Shown here: positions 6,949-15,854 of the stretch, one piece after another
Layout of the letters: each line of letters starts with the position of its first letter
Position numbering within the stretch: position 1 is the stretch's first letter
Source of the DNA: Azospirillum sp. 47_25
GTDB taxonomy: Bacteria; Pseudomonadota; Alphaproteobacteria; RF32; CAG-239
Length of the DNA: 56,687 nucleotides
Assembly: GCA_001917125.1 (NCBI GenBank)
Contig: MNTU01000043.1
Span: forward strand, 1 to 56,687
Direction: 5' to 3'
The notes under the pieces: generated by a model
Seen by the model: only the letters and a program-made list of their open reading frames with translations
What the model was told of the DNA's origin: nothing
Database searches by the model: none
Program-made: the position numbers and the translations under genes

Positions 6949-7455
6949 ATGAAAAGTTTTTTATTGATTATGGTTATGACGGCCGCATTGCCTGTTAAGG
7001 CTTTAGCAAACCCAGCCTTTGCCGTTTGTACGGTTGCAATCGGCGCTTCTCTCAGCATTGCGCGGAAGATGGGGGTTGAAGATTCGATTGTCGGTTTATG
7101 GGCCGGCGCGTTGTTAACTTTGCTGGGATATTGGTCCATAATGTTTTTTGATAAAAGAAACTGGCATTTTCGTGGGCGTGATTTTTTGCTGCTGTTGCTT
7201 TCGGTGGGGATGATCGGTTTTATTTATGTTGCTGAAGTTGATTATACTCCGGTTGTTATTTGGAAAATCTTTTATATGGATACGATTTTGTTCAGTTCTT
7301 TGCTCGGGATGCTGATTTATATCGGTTCGCAAAAACTTTATCAGCGGATGAAAGCCGGGAACGGCGGGCATGCTCATTTCCCTTTTGAAAAGGTGGTTTT
7401 GCCGATTGTTTTTTTGCTGGGAGGGAGTTTGTATTTAACTTATTTTCCGATTTAA
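6949..7455 (+). CDS. membrane protein of unknown function
   Basis: A 168-residue protein with a cleavable-type N-terminal signal (residues 1-20, ...A-L-A-N) followed by about four transmembrane segments (near 22-40, 48-66, 78-92, 105-122) and a last hydrophobic stretch at 145-162. I do not recognise the family. A short His/Gly-rich loop (G-N-G-G-H-A-H) precedes the last span. It has a near-consensus promoter and its own terminator, so it is a single-gene, probably well-expressed transcript. The ATG at 6949 has a GGAG site at good spacing. Confidence 0.75.
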   Translation: MKSFLLIMVMTAALPVKALANPAFAVCTVAIGASLSIARKMGVEDSIVGLWAGALLTLLGYWSIMFFDKRNWHFRGRDFLLLLLSVGMIGFIYVAEVDYTPVVIWKIFYMDTILFSSLLGMLIYIGSQKLYQRMKAGNGGHAHFPFEKVVLPIVFLLGGSLYLTYFPI

Positions 7456-7480
7456 GGAGGCGTATTGAGGCTGTAAAAAA

Positions 7481-7514
7481 AATAACCGTCGGTTTTCAAA
7501 CCGGCGGTTATTTT
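7481..7514. terminator. bidirectional terminator
   Basis: A 12-bp stem with one G-T pair between two convergent genes, with A/T runs on both sides. Confidence 0.85.
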
Positions 7515-7527
7515 AACGGTTGTCTTA

Positions 7528-7845
7528 TTACTTTTTTTTCAAGGCAGACAATGTCATTATGATAACGCTGCCGATGAAAACGGTTCCGAGAAAAATCAGA
7601 GCCATGGGGATCTTTGCATAAGCCAGGTGAGCGATGACAAACATGAACAACAAGGCGTAGATGATAAAAGAACCGAGAAAGCCGATAATAATTTTCCGGG
7701 CTTTCAGCATATCACGGGGCGAGGCCCGAGAGGTCAGAAAATCGGGATTGCGTTTTTTGTTCCAGCCCAGAAGGCACAAAACCGCAATGCAGGCGGCAAT
7801 GCCGATACTGCTCCAGAGCATTACGGCGAGTTGTAGCTGTTCCAT
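7528..7845 (-). CDS. small membrane protein (three spans)
   Basis: A 105-residue protein with about three transmembrane segments (near 5-25, 50-70, 78-98) and a Lys-rich C-terminus. A basic cytoplasmic loop (K-K-R-N... near 30-48) links spans 1 and 2. I do not recognise the family. It starts 20 nt after the stop of another small membrane protein gene, with which it probably forms an operon and perhaps a complex. Confidence 0.65.
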   Translation of the reverse strand: MEQLQLAVMLWSSIGIAACIAVLCLLGWNKKRNPDFLTSRASPRDMLKARKIIIGFLGSFIIYALLFMFVIAHLAYAKIPMALIFLGTVFIGSVIIMTLSALKKK

Positions 7846-7865
7846 AAGCGTTATATTTTAATTAA

Positions 7866-8243
7866 TCAGACTTTAGTTCTTGCCAACAATGACGGGAATA
7901 TCGGCCGAAATCGCCGGGGAAACAGAATCGGAAACAATATCAGGAAAACATAAGAGGCGTTCAGGCACAATATGACGTTGTCAATGACTTCTCTTATTCC
8001 GAGGTTTTCCGGGACGACCAGTGCGATAAGCATAAATTCAACCATAAATCCCAGCCATAGGGTGTTTATGATGAAATTTGCGGGATTTTTTTTATAAACC
8101 GCAATCTGGATAACCGTACAGACAACGGCGAAAATTACAATGTTTATCCATTTTATTGCCGTGAGCAGCGACAGAACGGAACTCCCTCCCAAAAGCATCA
8201 GCGCGGGCGCTAAAGCATAAAAGCTTAAACCGAACTTTTTCAT
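7866..8243 (-). CDS. small membrane protein (four spans)
   Basis: A 125-residue protein with about four hydrophobic helices (near 8-25, 28-46, 54-74, 88-108) and short basic ends. No family is recognised. It is the first gene of a two-gene membrane operon. An inverted repeat about 80 bp upstream could be its operator. Confidence 0.65.
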   Translation of the reverse strand: MKKFGLSFYALAPALMLLGGSSVLSLLTAIKWINIVIFAVVCTVIQIAVYKKNPANFIINTLWLGFMVEFMLIALVVPENLGIREVIDNVILCLNASYVFLILFPILFPRRFRPIFPSLLARTKV

Positions 8244-8323
8244 AAACTAATATTTTAATTGTTAAACATAATTGTAAATTTTGTGACAGTTTATACTTTT
8301 CGTTGGGCAAAAATCAATCTTTT

Positions 8324-8346
8324 TTTGTTCGTTATTATTGAACAAA
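8324..8346. promoter_or_regulatory. inverted repeat TTTGTTC-N9-GAACAAA
   Basis: A perfect 7-bp inverted repeat with a 9-bp AT-rich spacer lies between the LysR-regulator terminator and the small membrane protein operon. The geometry fits a dimeric repressor site. The regulator is unknown. Confidence 0.45.
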
Positions 8347-8353
8347 CAGACAA

Positions 8354-8383
8354 TAACCGCCGGCAGGGAAACCGGCGGTTAAA
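8354..8383. terminator. terminator after the LysR-type regulator
   Basis: A 10-bp GC-rich stem (8354-8363 with 8372-8381) lies downstream of the minus-strand regulator gene. The T-tail is weak on that strand. Confidence 0.6.
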
Positions 8384-8412
8384 AGGAAGTTTACCAAAGC
8401 GTTTCGGGCAAA

Positions 8413-9303
8413 TCACGAGGCAAATCCCCGTTGTATTCTTTTTAAAAAGATTTGGGCGGCCGGGGAAAAGACCTGATATTTTTTCCAGACGATATTCAGG
8501 CCGGATTCCAGTGCGGGCGAAAGGGGGCGGAAGCATAAATCAGAATTCATATTGTTACTCAGTCCGTCCAGACTCAGAATATAACCGACGCCTTGTTCGG
8601 CAAGAAGTGCCGCGTTGAACAGCAGATTATAGGTTGCGACAATATTCAATTTTTCAAAGTCTTTGTCGAACCATTCCCGGAATTCGTTATAGGCTGAGGT
8701 TTGGCCGATGGCCTGCTGCGAGCAAATCAGCGGCAGGCCGGTTAAATCGTTTCTGGATATCTTTTTTTTGCGAGCGAGCAGGCATTTTTTCGGCATGATA
8801 ACACCCCAGACATCTTTAGTCGGCAGAGAAACCGAATTGTATTTGGTGATGTCTGTCGGCTGAATCAGTATTCCGAAGTCAAGCAACCCTTTATCCAGGC
8901 GTTCGGTTACGTTTTCGGCGTTGCCGCTGTAGAGATGACAGCGAATGGCGGGGTAGTCTTTTTGTATGTCTCTGATTGTTTGGGCAATCAGCCGCATGCC
9001 CCGGGTTTCGCCGCCGCCGATGTATATCTCTCCGCTTATGTCTTTCTGAGCGGAATGAAATTCGGTTTTGGTCTTTTCCACCAGTTCCATGATTTCTTCG
9101 GCACGTTTGCGCAGGATCAGTCCTTCGGAGGTGAGCAGCATGCCCTGAGCCGATCGGATAAGCAGTTTTTGGCCGAGTTCGTCTTCGAGTTCCTTCATTT
9201 GCCGGGAGAGCGTCGGCTGGGTCAGGTTCAGGGCTTTGGCTGCTCCGATTAAGCTGCCTTCCCGGGCAATGGTCAAAAAATAGTGTAATACACGCAGTTC
9301 CAT
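8413..9303 (-). CDS. LysR-family transcriptional regulator
   Basis: At 296 residues it is the usual length for the family. It opens with the winged helix-turn-helix (residues 1-60; the segment G-A-A-K-A-L-N-L-T-Q-P-T-L-S-R-Q is the recognition helix) and continues with the two-lobed co-inducer domain. It is divergent from the alpha/beta hydrolase gene at 9450, and the shared 146-bp spacer holds a promoter and AT-rich repeats. LysR regulators commonly control the divergent gene, so that hydrolase is the likely target. The effector is not known. Confidence 0.9.
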   Translation of the reverse strand: MELRVLHYFLTIAREGSLIGAAKALNLTQPTLSRQMKELEDELGQKLLIRSAQGMLLTSEGLILRKRAEEIMELVEKTKTEFHSAQKDISGEIYIGGGETRGMRLIAQTIRDIQKDYPAIRCHLYSGNAENVTERLDKGLLDFGILIQPTDITKYNSVSLPTKDVWGVIMPKKCLLARKKKISRNDLTGLPLICSQQAIGQTSAYNEFREWFDKDFEKLNIVATYNLLFNAALLAEQGVGYILSLDGLSNNMNSDLCFRPLSPALESGLNIVWKKYQVFSPAAQIFLKRIQRGFAS

Positions 9304-9353
9304 AATTTTTTCCTTATGCTTTTTAGGTATAATACATTATAAGATATAAGTAT

Positions 9354-9382
9354 TTGCTATTTTGTAAAGATAATTTTATGAT
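9354..9382 (+). promoter_or_regulatory. putative promoter of the secreted hydrolase
   Basis: TTGCTA and TATGAT are 17 nt apart, about 67 nt before the ATG. Upstream, at about 9328-9352, are AT-rich ATTATAA/TATAAT repeats that could be the LysR-type binding site. Confidence 0.5.
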
Positions 9383-9449
9383 AAATAACAATATTGAGAA
9401 ATTTTGTTTGTTTATGACTTGAAGGCGGTTCGGTCAAGGAGGATATAAA

Positions 9450-10505
9450 ATGGGAGTAAAAGGTTTTTTTCGTTTCGGGCTGATTTTATCGGCCTTAACA
9501 GGGGTATTTTTTTTAACTTCAAATGCAACAGGAGCAGATATGACAGAATCGGATAAAAATTGGGATAAGGTTTTTGCTAAAAGTGACATGGTTGATGCCA
9601 GCAAAGTAAGTTTTAAAAACCGGTACGGAATTGAACTGACCGGTGATTTGTATCTGCCCAAGGGCAAAGCTTCCGAAAAGCTTGCGGCGATTGCGGTCAG
9701 CGGCCCGTTTGGCGCGGTTAAGGAGCAGGCTTCCGGCTTATATGCGCAAACCATGGCCGAGCGGGGTTTTGCCGCGTTGGCGTTTGATCCGTCTTACACG
9801 GGGGAGAGCGGCGGAGAGCCGCGTCTGGTGGCTTCTCCGGATATCAATACCGAAGATTTCAGTGCCGCGGTGGACTTTTTGAGCAATCTGCCGAATATTG
9901 ATGCGGAGAGAATCGGCATCATCGGTATTTGCGGATTTGGCGGTTTTGCCCTGAATGCCGCGGCAATAGATACAAGAATTAAGGCTACGCTCACTTCGAC
10001 AATGTATGATATGAGCCGGGTTAACGCCAAAGGGTATTTTGATGCCATGGGGGAAGAGGAGCGCTATGCGCTGAAACAAAAGCTTAATGCCCAGCGCAGT
10101 GTGGATTTTAAAAACGGAACCTATGCGGCTGAAGCCGGTCTGCCGGATAAGCTGACGGGGGATGAGCCGCAGTTTGTGAAAGATTACTGGGGCTATTACA
10201 AAACGCCGCGCGGTTATCACAAGCGCTCCAAAAATTCCAATACGGGTTGGAACATGACTTCGGCGCTGTCGTTTATGAATATGCCGATTTTGACTTACAG
10301 TGACGAAATCAAAAACGCGGTGTTGATGATTCACGGTGAAAATGCCCACAGCCGTTATTTCAGCGAGGATGCTTTCAAAAAACTCAAAGGGAGCAATAAG
10401 GAGCTGATGATTATTCCGGGTGCAAATCATGTTGATTTGTACGATAATCTTGAAAAAATTCCGTTTGATAAAATTGAAGCTTTCTTTAAAACGTATTTGA
10501 AATAA
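9450..10505 (+). CDS. exported alpha/beta hydrolase (dienelactone-hydrolase-like)
   Basis: A 351-residue protein with an N-terminal signal peptide (residues 1-29). It belongs to an alpha/beta hydrolase group with conserved A-F-D-P-S-Y-T-G-E-S-G-G-E-P (near 111-124) and a late G-A-N-H-V-D-L-Y holding the catalytic His. At the nucleophile elbow the usual Gly-x-Ser-x-Gly is replaced by G-I-C-G-F-G-G (Cys161), so Cys may be the nucleophile, as in dienelactone hydrolase, or the subfamily may differ. The start is supported by AAGGAGG. It is divergent from the LysR regulator and ends at a strong terminator. Confidence 0.85.
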   Translation: MGVKGFFRFGLILSALTGVFFLTSNATGADMTESDKNWDKVFAKSDMVDASKVSFKNRYGIELTGDLYLPKGKASEKLAAIAVSGPFGAVKEQASGLYAQTMAERGFAALAFDPSYTGESGGEPRLVASPDINTEDFSAAVDFLSNLPNIDAERIGIIGICGFGGFALNAAAIDTRIKATLTSTMYDMSRVNAKGYFDAMGEEERYALKQKLNAQRSVDFKNGTYAAEAGLPDKLTGDEPQFVKDYWGYYKTPRGYHKRSKNSNTGWNMTSALSFMNMPILTYSDEIKNAVLMIHGENAHSRYFSEDAFKKLKGSNKELMIIPGANHVDLYDNLEKIPFDKIEAFFKTYLK

Positions 10506-10538
10506 CGAGGGGAAATTTTATTTAGGATAAGAGGGCTT

Positions 10539-10577
10539 AAGCCAAAGGCCGGAAGTTGTTCCGGCCTTTGGCTTTTG
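10539..10577. terminator. long bidirectional terminator
   Basis: A 16-bp perfect stem with a GTTG loop and a T-run, between the convergent hydrolase and amidohydrolase genes. Confidence 0.95.
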
Positions 10578-10579
10578 TC

Positions 10580-11860
10580 TTAGGGAACCGCGTTGGGAAC
10601 GGGTTTAATATTTTTTATTCTGACCGCCAGTTTGTGGGCATCGGCGATAATTTGTTCTTCACCGGGGACTTTACGGTTGCGCATCAGAATTCTGCCGTTG
10701 CAGATAACATCGCTGATGCAGGACGAATCGGCGGCATAAACCATATTGGAAAGCAAATTATAGCAAGGAGTGATGAACGGGTTGTTCAAATCGACAAGGA
10801 TGCAGTCGGCAAGCGCTCCTTCGGCAATAATACCGGCGTTCAGCCCAAAAGCCCGGGCTCCGTTGCGGGTGGCGGCGGCGAAGATATCTTTGTCCAAGCC
10901 GGCGAGCGCGTTTTGCGCCTGCCATTTGCTGACAAGCGAGAAGATTTTCATCTCTTCCAGCATGCTCAGGTTATTGTTGGAGGAAGCGCCGTCGGTACCG
11001 AGCGTGATTTTTCCGGGCAGTTCCTGTTGGAGTTTCTGGAAAGGGAAAAGCCCGGAAACCAGTTTGAGGTTTGAAGCCGGGTTAGTGGTGAGAAACGTTC
11101 CCGACTGTTTGATCAGTTTTATGTCTTCGTCGTCCAAGTGGATGGCGTGGGCCAAAACGGTCTTGGGGCCGAGCAGATTCCATTCGGCGAATTTGACAAT
11201 CGGCGAAACGCTGTATTTTCCGCGGCAGTCGCAGACTTCTTTGTCGGTTTCGCAGGCGTGGATATGCAGGTGAAGGCCTTGTTCATGTGCCAGTTCTGCC
11301 GTCCATTTGAATAGTTCTTCGGAAACTGTATAGACCGCATGGCAGGAGACGGCTTTAATCAAACGATCAGGGCAGGGATTGGGCTGTTGCAGCCAGTTTA
11401 AGGTCAGTTTTTGCTTTTCTTTGGTGCGTTCGGGATCAAACATATCCATTTCGACGACAGAGACGGCCGCGCGGATGCCCATTTCGTCAATTGCGCGAAT
11501 CGTGGCCTCAGGGAAGAAATACATATCGGAGAAAAAGACCGTGCCGGATTTGATCATTTCAAGAATGGCCAGTTTGCTGGCAATGTAAATGTCGTCGGCA
11601 GTGAGCTGGTTTTCAACCGGCCAAATGTCTTCGGAAAGCCATTCAAACAGTGGTTTGTTGTCGCCGAAGCCGCGTAAAATGGACATGGCTGCGTGGGTGT
11701 GGGTATTGTAAAAGCCGGGGAGAATCGCATGTCCGCTGCCGTCAATGACTGTGTCGGCCGTCTGTTCCAGCTGCGGGGCAATCCGGGCAAAACGGCTGTT
11801 TTCAATAAAAATGTCGCAAATCTGATTATTATGGGAGATGTTTTTAATTAAAATTGACAT
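10580..11860 (-). CDS. mtaD: amidohydrolase, MTA/SAH deaminase-like
   Basis: A 426-residue TIM-barrel amidohydrolase. Metal ligands are visible in order: N-T-H-T-H-A-A-M near residue 52, H-I-H-A-C-E-T near 200, A-H-A-I-H-L-D near 240, and G-T-D-G-A-S-S-N-N near 290. The pattern matches 5-methylthioadenosine/S-adenosylhomocysteine deaminases, which release ammonia from adenosine derivatives in the cytoplasm and feed purine/methionine salvage. Guanine or other purine deaminase activity cannot be excluded. It appears monocistronic and shares a spacer with the divergent GNAT gene. Confidence 0.85.
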   Translation of the reverse strand: MSILIKNISHNNQICDIFIENSRFARIAPQLEQTADTVIDGSGHAILPGFYNTHTHAAMSILRGFGDNKPLFEWLSEDIWPVENQLTADDIYIASKLAILEMIKSGTVFFSDMYFFPEATIRAIDEMGIRAAVSVVEMDMFDPERTKEKQKLTLNWLQQPNPCPDRLIKAVSCHAVYTVSEELFKWTAELAHEQGLHLHIHACETDKEVCDCRGKYSVSPIVKFAEWNLLGPKTVLAHAIHLDDEDIKLIKQSGTFLTTNPASNLKLVSGLFPFQKLQQELPGKITLGTDGASSNNNLSMLEEMKIFSLVSKWQAQNALAGLDKDIFAAATRNGARAFGLNAGIIAEGALADCILVDLNNPFITPCYNLLSNMVYAADSSCISDVICNGRILMRNRKVPGEEQIIADAHKLAVRIKNIKPVPNAVP

Positions 11861-11934
11861 TATGAAATCCTAATCTTATGCTTTATGAGGTTAATCCGAT
11901 AATTACAGTAAATAATAAAAGCAGGTAAAAAGCA

Positions 11935-12513
11935 ATGCTGGATTTGGGAATTAAAAAACTGGAAAAATTTTCACTGCCGGAAGAAATTGTCGGCGAAAGG
12001 GTGGTGTTGGTTCCGCGCCGGCATGAATTTGACGAGGCTTTGTTTGAACTGATTGATTCATCCAGGAATTTTCTGCGGGAATATCTGTTTTGGGTGGATG
12101 ACACCCGAAGCGTTGACGATGTTCGGAAGGTGACGGATATTTTTCAGGAAAACTGGAAAAAACAGGACGCTTTCGAATTTGTTTTTCTGGATCGGGAGAG
12201 CCGGCGTTTGGTCGGTGCCGGGGGAATACATACGATTTCTTATCTGCATCATTATGCCGAGTACGGTTATTATCTGAACCAGAAAGAGGTCGGACACGGA
12301 TATATAACCGAGGCGGTGCGGCTTCTGGAAAAAGAGCTGTTTCAGCGCGGAATTCATCGGCTGATTATTACCTGTGACGTAAACAACCAGGCTTCGGCCG
12401 CGGTGGCACGACGCTGCGGATTTGAACTTGAAGGTAAAATGCGCGAGGCCCGTTTTGCTTACGGGAGTTACCGCGATGAACTGCTGTTTGCCAAAATTAA
12501 TCCGGGGAAATAA
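11935..12513 (+). CDS. GNAT N-acetyltransferase (RimJ/RimL type)
   Basis: A 192-residue GNAT protein. The acetyl-CoA-binding region is seen at about residues 119-135 (L-N-Q-K-E-V-G-H-G-Y-I-T-E-A), followed by the C-terminal N-N-Q-A-S-A-A-V-A-R-R-C-G-F-E-L-E-G that is typical of the RimJ/RimL branch. These enzymes acetylate the N-termini of proteins or small amines. It is the first gene of a plus-strand unit and lies one nucleotide from slyX. Confidence 0.9.
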   Translation: MLDLGIKKLEKFSLPEEIVGERVVLVPRRHEFDEALFELIDSSRNFLREYLFWVDDTRSVDDVRKVTDIFQENWKKQDAFEFVFLDRESRRLVGAGGIHTISYLHHYAEYGYYLNQKEVGHGYITEAVRLLEKELFQRGIHRLIITCDVNNQASAAVARRCGFELEGKMREARFAYGSYRDELLFAKINPGK

Positions 12514-12514
12514 A

Positions 12515-12721
12515 ATGACGAATGAGCTGGAAGAACGCCTGGTGGCGATTGAAATGGCGTTGGCCAATCAGGAAAAAATTACGGAAGATTTGAACCAGGT
12601 GATCATTGAGCAGGGACGTATGATTGACCGTTTGGTAAAGCAGAATCAGTATTTGATGACCTTGGCAGAGCAGGATACGGTTAAGCCGCTGAGCGAAGAA
12701 ACCCCGCCGCCGCATTATTAA
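12515..12721 (+). CDS. slyX: SlyX family protein
   Basis: A 68-residue coiled-coil protein: E-E-R-L-x3-E-x3-A near the N-terminus, heptad Leu/Ile through residues 5-50, and the typical Pro-rich tail ending P-P-P-H-Y. SlyX is widely conserved but its role is not established. The ATG at 12515 follows the stop of the acetyltransferase by one nucleotide, which decides the start and implies translational coupling. Confidence 0.9.
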   Translation: MTNELEERLVAIEMALANQEKITEDLNQVIIEQGRMIDRLVKQNQYLMTLAEQDTVKPLSEETPPPHY

Positions 12722-12795
12722 CAGGGTTGTATATGCTTTAGGCGATATTATATAGGAGGGAGATGTTGGCAGATTTGAGTGGGGAGAAACCGCAA

Positions 12796-13461
12796 ATGAA
12801 TATGAACGCTCTGTATAAGTTGACGCTGGGACTGTATATTTTAGGATGCCGGGACGGCAAGCGTCCGGTCGGCAGCGTGGTTGATGCGGTGATGCAGGTG
12901 GCGCACAAACCATGGATGATAGCGCTTTCATGCACCAACGGCAGTTATACCAAACAGTGCATTGATGCGACACGGGAGTTTTCGCTTTCGGTGCTGAGCA
13001 AAAAGGTTGAACCCTGGATTATTGCCAATTTCGGTTTTCAGAGCAGCAAAAAGGTTGATAAATGGTCGATAACCAAATATCATGTCAAGGACGGGCTGCC
13101 TTATCTGGATGATAATATCGCAACCTTGAAATGCGAGGTGGTTCAGAGTATAAGTTATGAGAGCAATACGCTGTTTCTGGCCGAAGTTGCAGATTGCGAA
13201 GACAATAAAAACGAAGAACCGTTAACTTATAATGATTATCGGGCTTATTTCAAACAGGATGTTATGGACAGTTTTAACAAACTTAAATCAGCAGTAAAGG
13301 AGAAAAAAATGGCTGAAGAAAATAAAAAAGACGAAGGCAAACATTGGGTTTGTCTGGTATGCGGTTACGTTTATGACGGCGATGTTCCGTTTGAAGAACT
13401 GCCGGAAGACTGGGTTTGCCCGCTGTGCGGCGTCGGCAAAGACCAGTTTGCCTATGAATAA
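12796..13461 (+). CDS. flavin reductase-rubredoxin fusion (flavoredoxin/Hrb-like)
   Basis: A 221-residue fusion. Residues 1-160 are a flavin reductase-like FMN-binding split barrel (R-P-V-G-S-V-V-D... then M-I-A-L-S-C). Residues 180-221 are a rubredoxin with its four iron-ligand cysteines in C-L-V-C-G and C-P-L-C-G. This combination resembles high-molecular-weight rubredoxins that pass electrons from NAD(P)H through FMN to an oxygen- or NO-reducing flavodiiron protein, usually in micro-aerobic or anaerobic cells. The start at 12796 is chosen over 12763 because GGGGAG lies 9 nt before it, whereas the ribosome site at 12754-12760 is only 2 nt from the upstream ATG. Confidence 0.9.
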   Translation: MNMNALYKLTLGLYILGCRDGKRPVGSVVDAVMQVAHKPWMIALSCTNGSYTKQCIDATREFSLSVLSKKVEPWIIANFGFQSSKKVDKWSITKYHVKDGLPYLDDNIATLKCEVVQSISYESNTLFLAEVADCEDNKNEEPLTYNDYRAYFKQDVMDSFNKLKSAVKEKKMAEENKKDEGKHWVCLVCGYVYDGDVPFEELPEDWVCPLCGVGKDQFAYE

Positions 13462-13479
13462 GTCTGAAAGTACAGGCAA

Positions 13480-13992
13480 ATGAATAAAAGCAGAATTAAA
13501 GCGGTTTTATTATTACCGGTTAATGCGGTGATTGTCATTCCGGCTTTGATTCTGCTTTTTTCGCAGCAGCAGGTCGGCCTTGCCTTTAATTTGCTGAGTT
13601 TTGTCGGCTTGGCGGTTTGGTGCGGCGGTCTGGGGTTGGTTTGGCGGACAGTGGCTTTGTTCGGCCGGCAGAAAAAAGGATTTATCGCTCCGTGGAATCC
13701 TCCGGCAGAGCTGATTATTGCAGGGCCGTACCGGTATGTGCGCAATCCGATGATCAGCGGTGTCGGTTTTATGCTGCTGGGAGAAGTAATGCTGTTTATC
13801 AATGACGGGTTAGCCGTGTGGTTTTTACTTTTTGCAACGGTGAACGCCGTGTATATTCCTCTGGTCGAGGAACCGCAGCTGCTTAAACGTTTCGGCACGG
13901 CGTATGCCCTTTACCGGGCAGAGGTTCCGCGTTGGATTCCGCGCCTGCATCCCTGGAGTGGAGAGGCGCTTGAGGCAAAAGGGAAAAAATAA
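13480..13992 (+). CDS. isoprenylcysteine/phospholipid methyltransferase-family membrane protein
   Basis: A 170-residue protein with three to four transmembrane spans and the ICMT/PEMT signature: G-P-Y-R-Y-V-R-N-P-M near residue 81 and, near 128, the E-E-P-Q-L-x2-R-F-G-x2-Y-x2-Y motif that binds S-adenosylmethionine. Bacterial members methylate lipids or small acceptors at the inner membrane; the substrate is unknown here. It starts 18 nt after the flavoredoxin fusion and ends at a terminator, closing the GNAT-slyX unit. Confidence 0.85.
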   Translation: MNKSRIKAVLLLPVNAVIVIPALILLFSQQQVGLAFNLLSFVGLAVWCGGLGLVWRTVALFGRQKKGFIAPWNPPAELIIAGPYRYVRNPMISGVGFMLLGEVMLFINDGLAVWFLLFATVNAVYIPLVEEPQLLKRFGTAYALYRAEVPRWIPRLHPWSGEALEAKGKK

Positions 13993-14016
13993 AACCGGCT
14001 GCAACGCCGGTTTTAT
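13991..14016. terminator. bidirectional terminator
   Basis: A 9-bp stem (AAAACCGGC with GCCGGTTTT) between convergent genes. Confidence 0.85.
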
Positions 14017-14022
14017 TTTGGG

Positions 14023-14607
14023 TTATTTGATGCAGCCGACATAGCGCCAGTTGTCATTATCATATTGCAAGTGAATAATTTCGCCGTTATCAACATCTTC
14101 TTTGTCGATGTTGAGTGCGTGAAGCGTTTCGGTCAGGGTTATGCCGTGCCCGGAAATGGCAATGTTGTTATATTTGCTTTGGGCGTATTGTTCCAGCGCG
14201 GAGAAGACGCGCTGACGCACCTGACGTTTGCTTTCGCCGTTTTCAAAGCAGATATCTTCATCCTGAGTTTTGCTGCTGCGCCATTTGCGGTAAAGCTCGC
14301 CGAATTTTTCGAGCGCCTGCGTGTAATGCATTCCTTCGGCCACACCGACATTTACCTCGGTGAAGCGTTCATCGTACTGCAGGGGAACTTTAATGACTTT
14401 AGATACAATATTACCCGTTTGCTTGGCACGGCGCAACGGGCTGGAAATGACGATTTCGACGTCTTTGTTTTTGAGGTTGTCGGCGGTGGCGTAAGCCTGG
14501 TCAATACCGCGGTCGGTCAGGACGGAGTTGTTGGTGTGTCCCTGAATTTTGCCTTCGACGTTATATGAGCTTTGGCCATGTCTAAAAATATAAAAATTTT
14601 TAACCAT
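14023..14607 (-). CDS. histidine phosphatase family protein
   Basis: A 194-residue phosphoglycerate-mutase-type enzyme. The phosphohistidine motif F-R-H-G-Q is near residue 8, with R-x-K-Q-T (S-S-P-L-R-R-A-K-Q-T) near 60, a Glu-rich segment near 80, and the second catalytic His in I-S-G-H-G near 152. These cytoplasmic enzymes dephosphorylate small metabolites or act as mutases; the substrate is unknown. The second ATG (14607) is preferred because GGGAGG lies 6 nt upstream of it and directly abuts the first ATG. Confidence 0.85.
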   Translation of the reverse strand: MVKNFYIFRHGQSSYNVEGKIQGHTNNSVLTDRGIDQAYATADNLKNKDVEIVISSPLRRAKQTGNIVSKVIKVPLQYDERFTEVNVGVAEGMHYTQALEKFGELYRKWRSSKTQDEDICFENGESKRQVRQRVFSALEQYAQSKYNNIAISGHGITLTETLHALNIDKEDVDNGEIIHLQYDNDNWRYVGCIK

Positions 14608-14672
14608 CTGCATCCTCCCGTGAGATGTTGGAGATGTGCATATCTTAACCGATTTTTAATGGTTTGACAAGT

Positions 14673-15854
14673 TTAATTTTCGCGATAAAGACCAAGCTTG
14701 CGGGCCACCCAGGGAAGGGAATTTCCCTGTACCAGAACCGAGAGAATGACAAGAAAGAAAATCAGGTTAAACAGATAGCCCGAATTGGGAAAATTATACA
14801 TCATCGGATAAGTGGCCAGAATAATCGGCACCGCTCCCTTAAAGCCGGCCCAACTGATGAAAAGCTTGTCGCGGGTGGTGTATTCGCTTTGCTGCAGGCA
14901 GAGAAAAACCGCCAGCGGCCGGGCAATGAAAATCAGGGCGACGGAGCAGAGAAAGCTGATGGGAAAAACGCCGGGAAGTTCATGCGGATTAACCAGAAGC
15001 CCCAGAATCAGGAACATGCCGATCTGCATAATCCAGGCCAGGGAATCCTGAAAGTTGATGAAGTGGCGGCGGTAGAGAAAAGCGTAATTTCCCATGACGA
15101 TGCCGGCAATATATACGGCGAGAAAGCCGTTGCCGTTGATGAGCTGCGTCAGGCTGAATGTCAGCAAAACGGTACTGATGCCGAATACCGGATAGAGGCC
15201 GGGATAGACCAATGTCCAGCGGCACAGCATATAGCTGGCCAGCCGGCCGAAACCGTAACCGGTTCCCAGCCCCACGGCCATTTGCCAGACAAAGTTTTCA
15301 AGCATGTGGGGAATACTGAAGTCGGGAACGGACAGAAAATGTATGGCGCCCATTGAGAGGAGAACGGCCATCGGGTCGTTGCTGCCGGATTCAAATTCAA
15401 GCAGCGGTTTCAGGCCGGGTTTGAGTTCCCGCCGCTGAGAGCGGAGAATGGAAAAAACGGCAGGGGCGTCGGTGGAGGAAACAATAACGCTTAACAGCAG
15501 GGAGACTTCAAAGCTCAGGCCTAAAACGTAGTAAGCGCAGATATATAAAAACAAAGCGGTAAGAAAAACGCCGAGGGTGGAGAGAAGAGAACCGCGGGCC
15601 AAAGCGGGGCGAACTTCGTTCCATTTGGTATCAAGACCGCCGGAGAAAAGAATGAAAGCCAACGCGAAGGTGCCGATATAGTTGGCTATCCGGGCATTAT
15701 AAAACTGGATGCCGGCGCCGTCGCTTCCGGCGAGCATGCCGAGGCTGAGGAATAATAACAGGCTGGGGATGCCGTAACGCATTGAGATGCGGTTAGCGTA
15801 AACGCAAAGCATCAGCAGTGTGCCGGCAACGGCCATCATGACATCGAGGTTCAT
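14673..15854 (-). CDS. CPA1-type Na+(K+)/H+ antiporter
   Basis: A 393-residue membrane protein with about 12 spans. The CPA1/NhaP2 signatures are L-F-S-G-G-L near residue 72, S-S-T-D-A-P-A-V (near 125, with the ion-binding Asp) and E-F-E-S-G-S-N-D-P-M near 155. It exchanges H+ for Na+ or K+ across the inner membrane. The chain stops right after the last span: the C-terminal RCK/TrkA_C-type cytoplasmic domain of NhaP2/CvrA is absent, so ligand control through that domain is not possible. The ATG has an AAGGAG site. It is a single gene. Confidence 0.9.
   Translation of the reverse strand: MNLDVMMAVAGTLLMLCVYANRISMRYGIPSLLLFLSLGMLAGSDGAGIQFYNARIANYIGTFALAFILFSGGLDTKWNEVRPALARGSLLSTLGVFLTALFLYICAYYVLGLSFEVSLLLSVIVSSTDAPAVFSILRSQRRELKPGLKPLLEFESGSNDPMAVLLSMGAIHFLSVPDFSIPHMLENFVWQMAVGLGTGYGFGRLASYMLCRWTLVYPGLYPVFGISTVLLTFSLTQLINGNGFLAVYIAGIVMGNYAFLYRRHFINFQDSLAWIMQIGMFLILGLLVNPHELPGVFPISFLCSVALIFIARPLAVFLCLQQSEYTTRDKLFISWAGFKGAVPIILATYPMMYNFPNSGYLFNLIFFLVILSVLVQGNSLPWVARKLGLYREN

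Noticed and set aside
14645..14659. Second CtrA box (TTAA-N7-TTAA) before the histidine phosphatase gene
   Set aside because: It lacks the flanking C of the full motif and lies in an AT-rich spacer where a chance match is likely.
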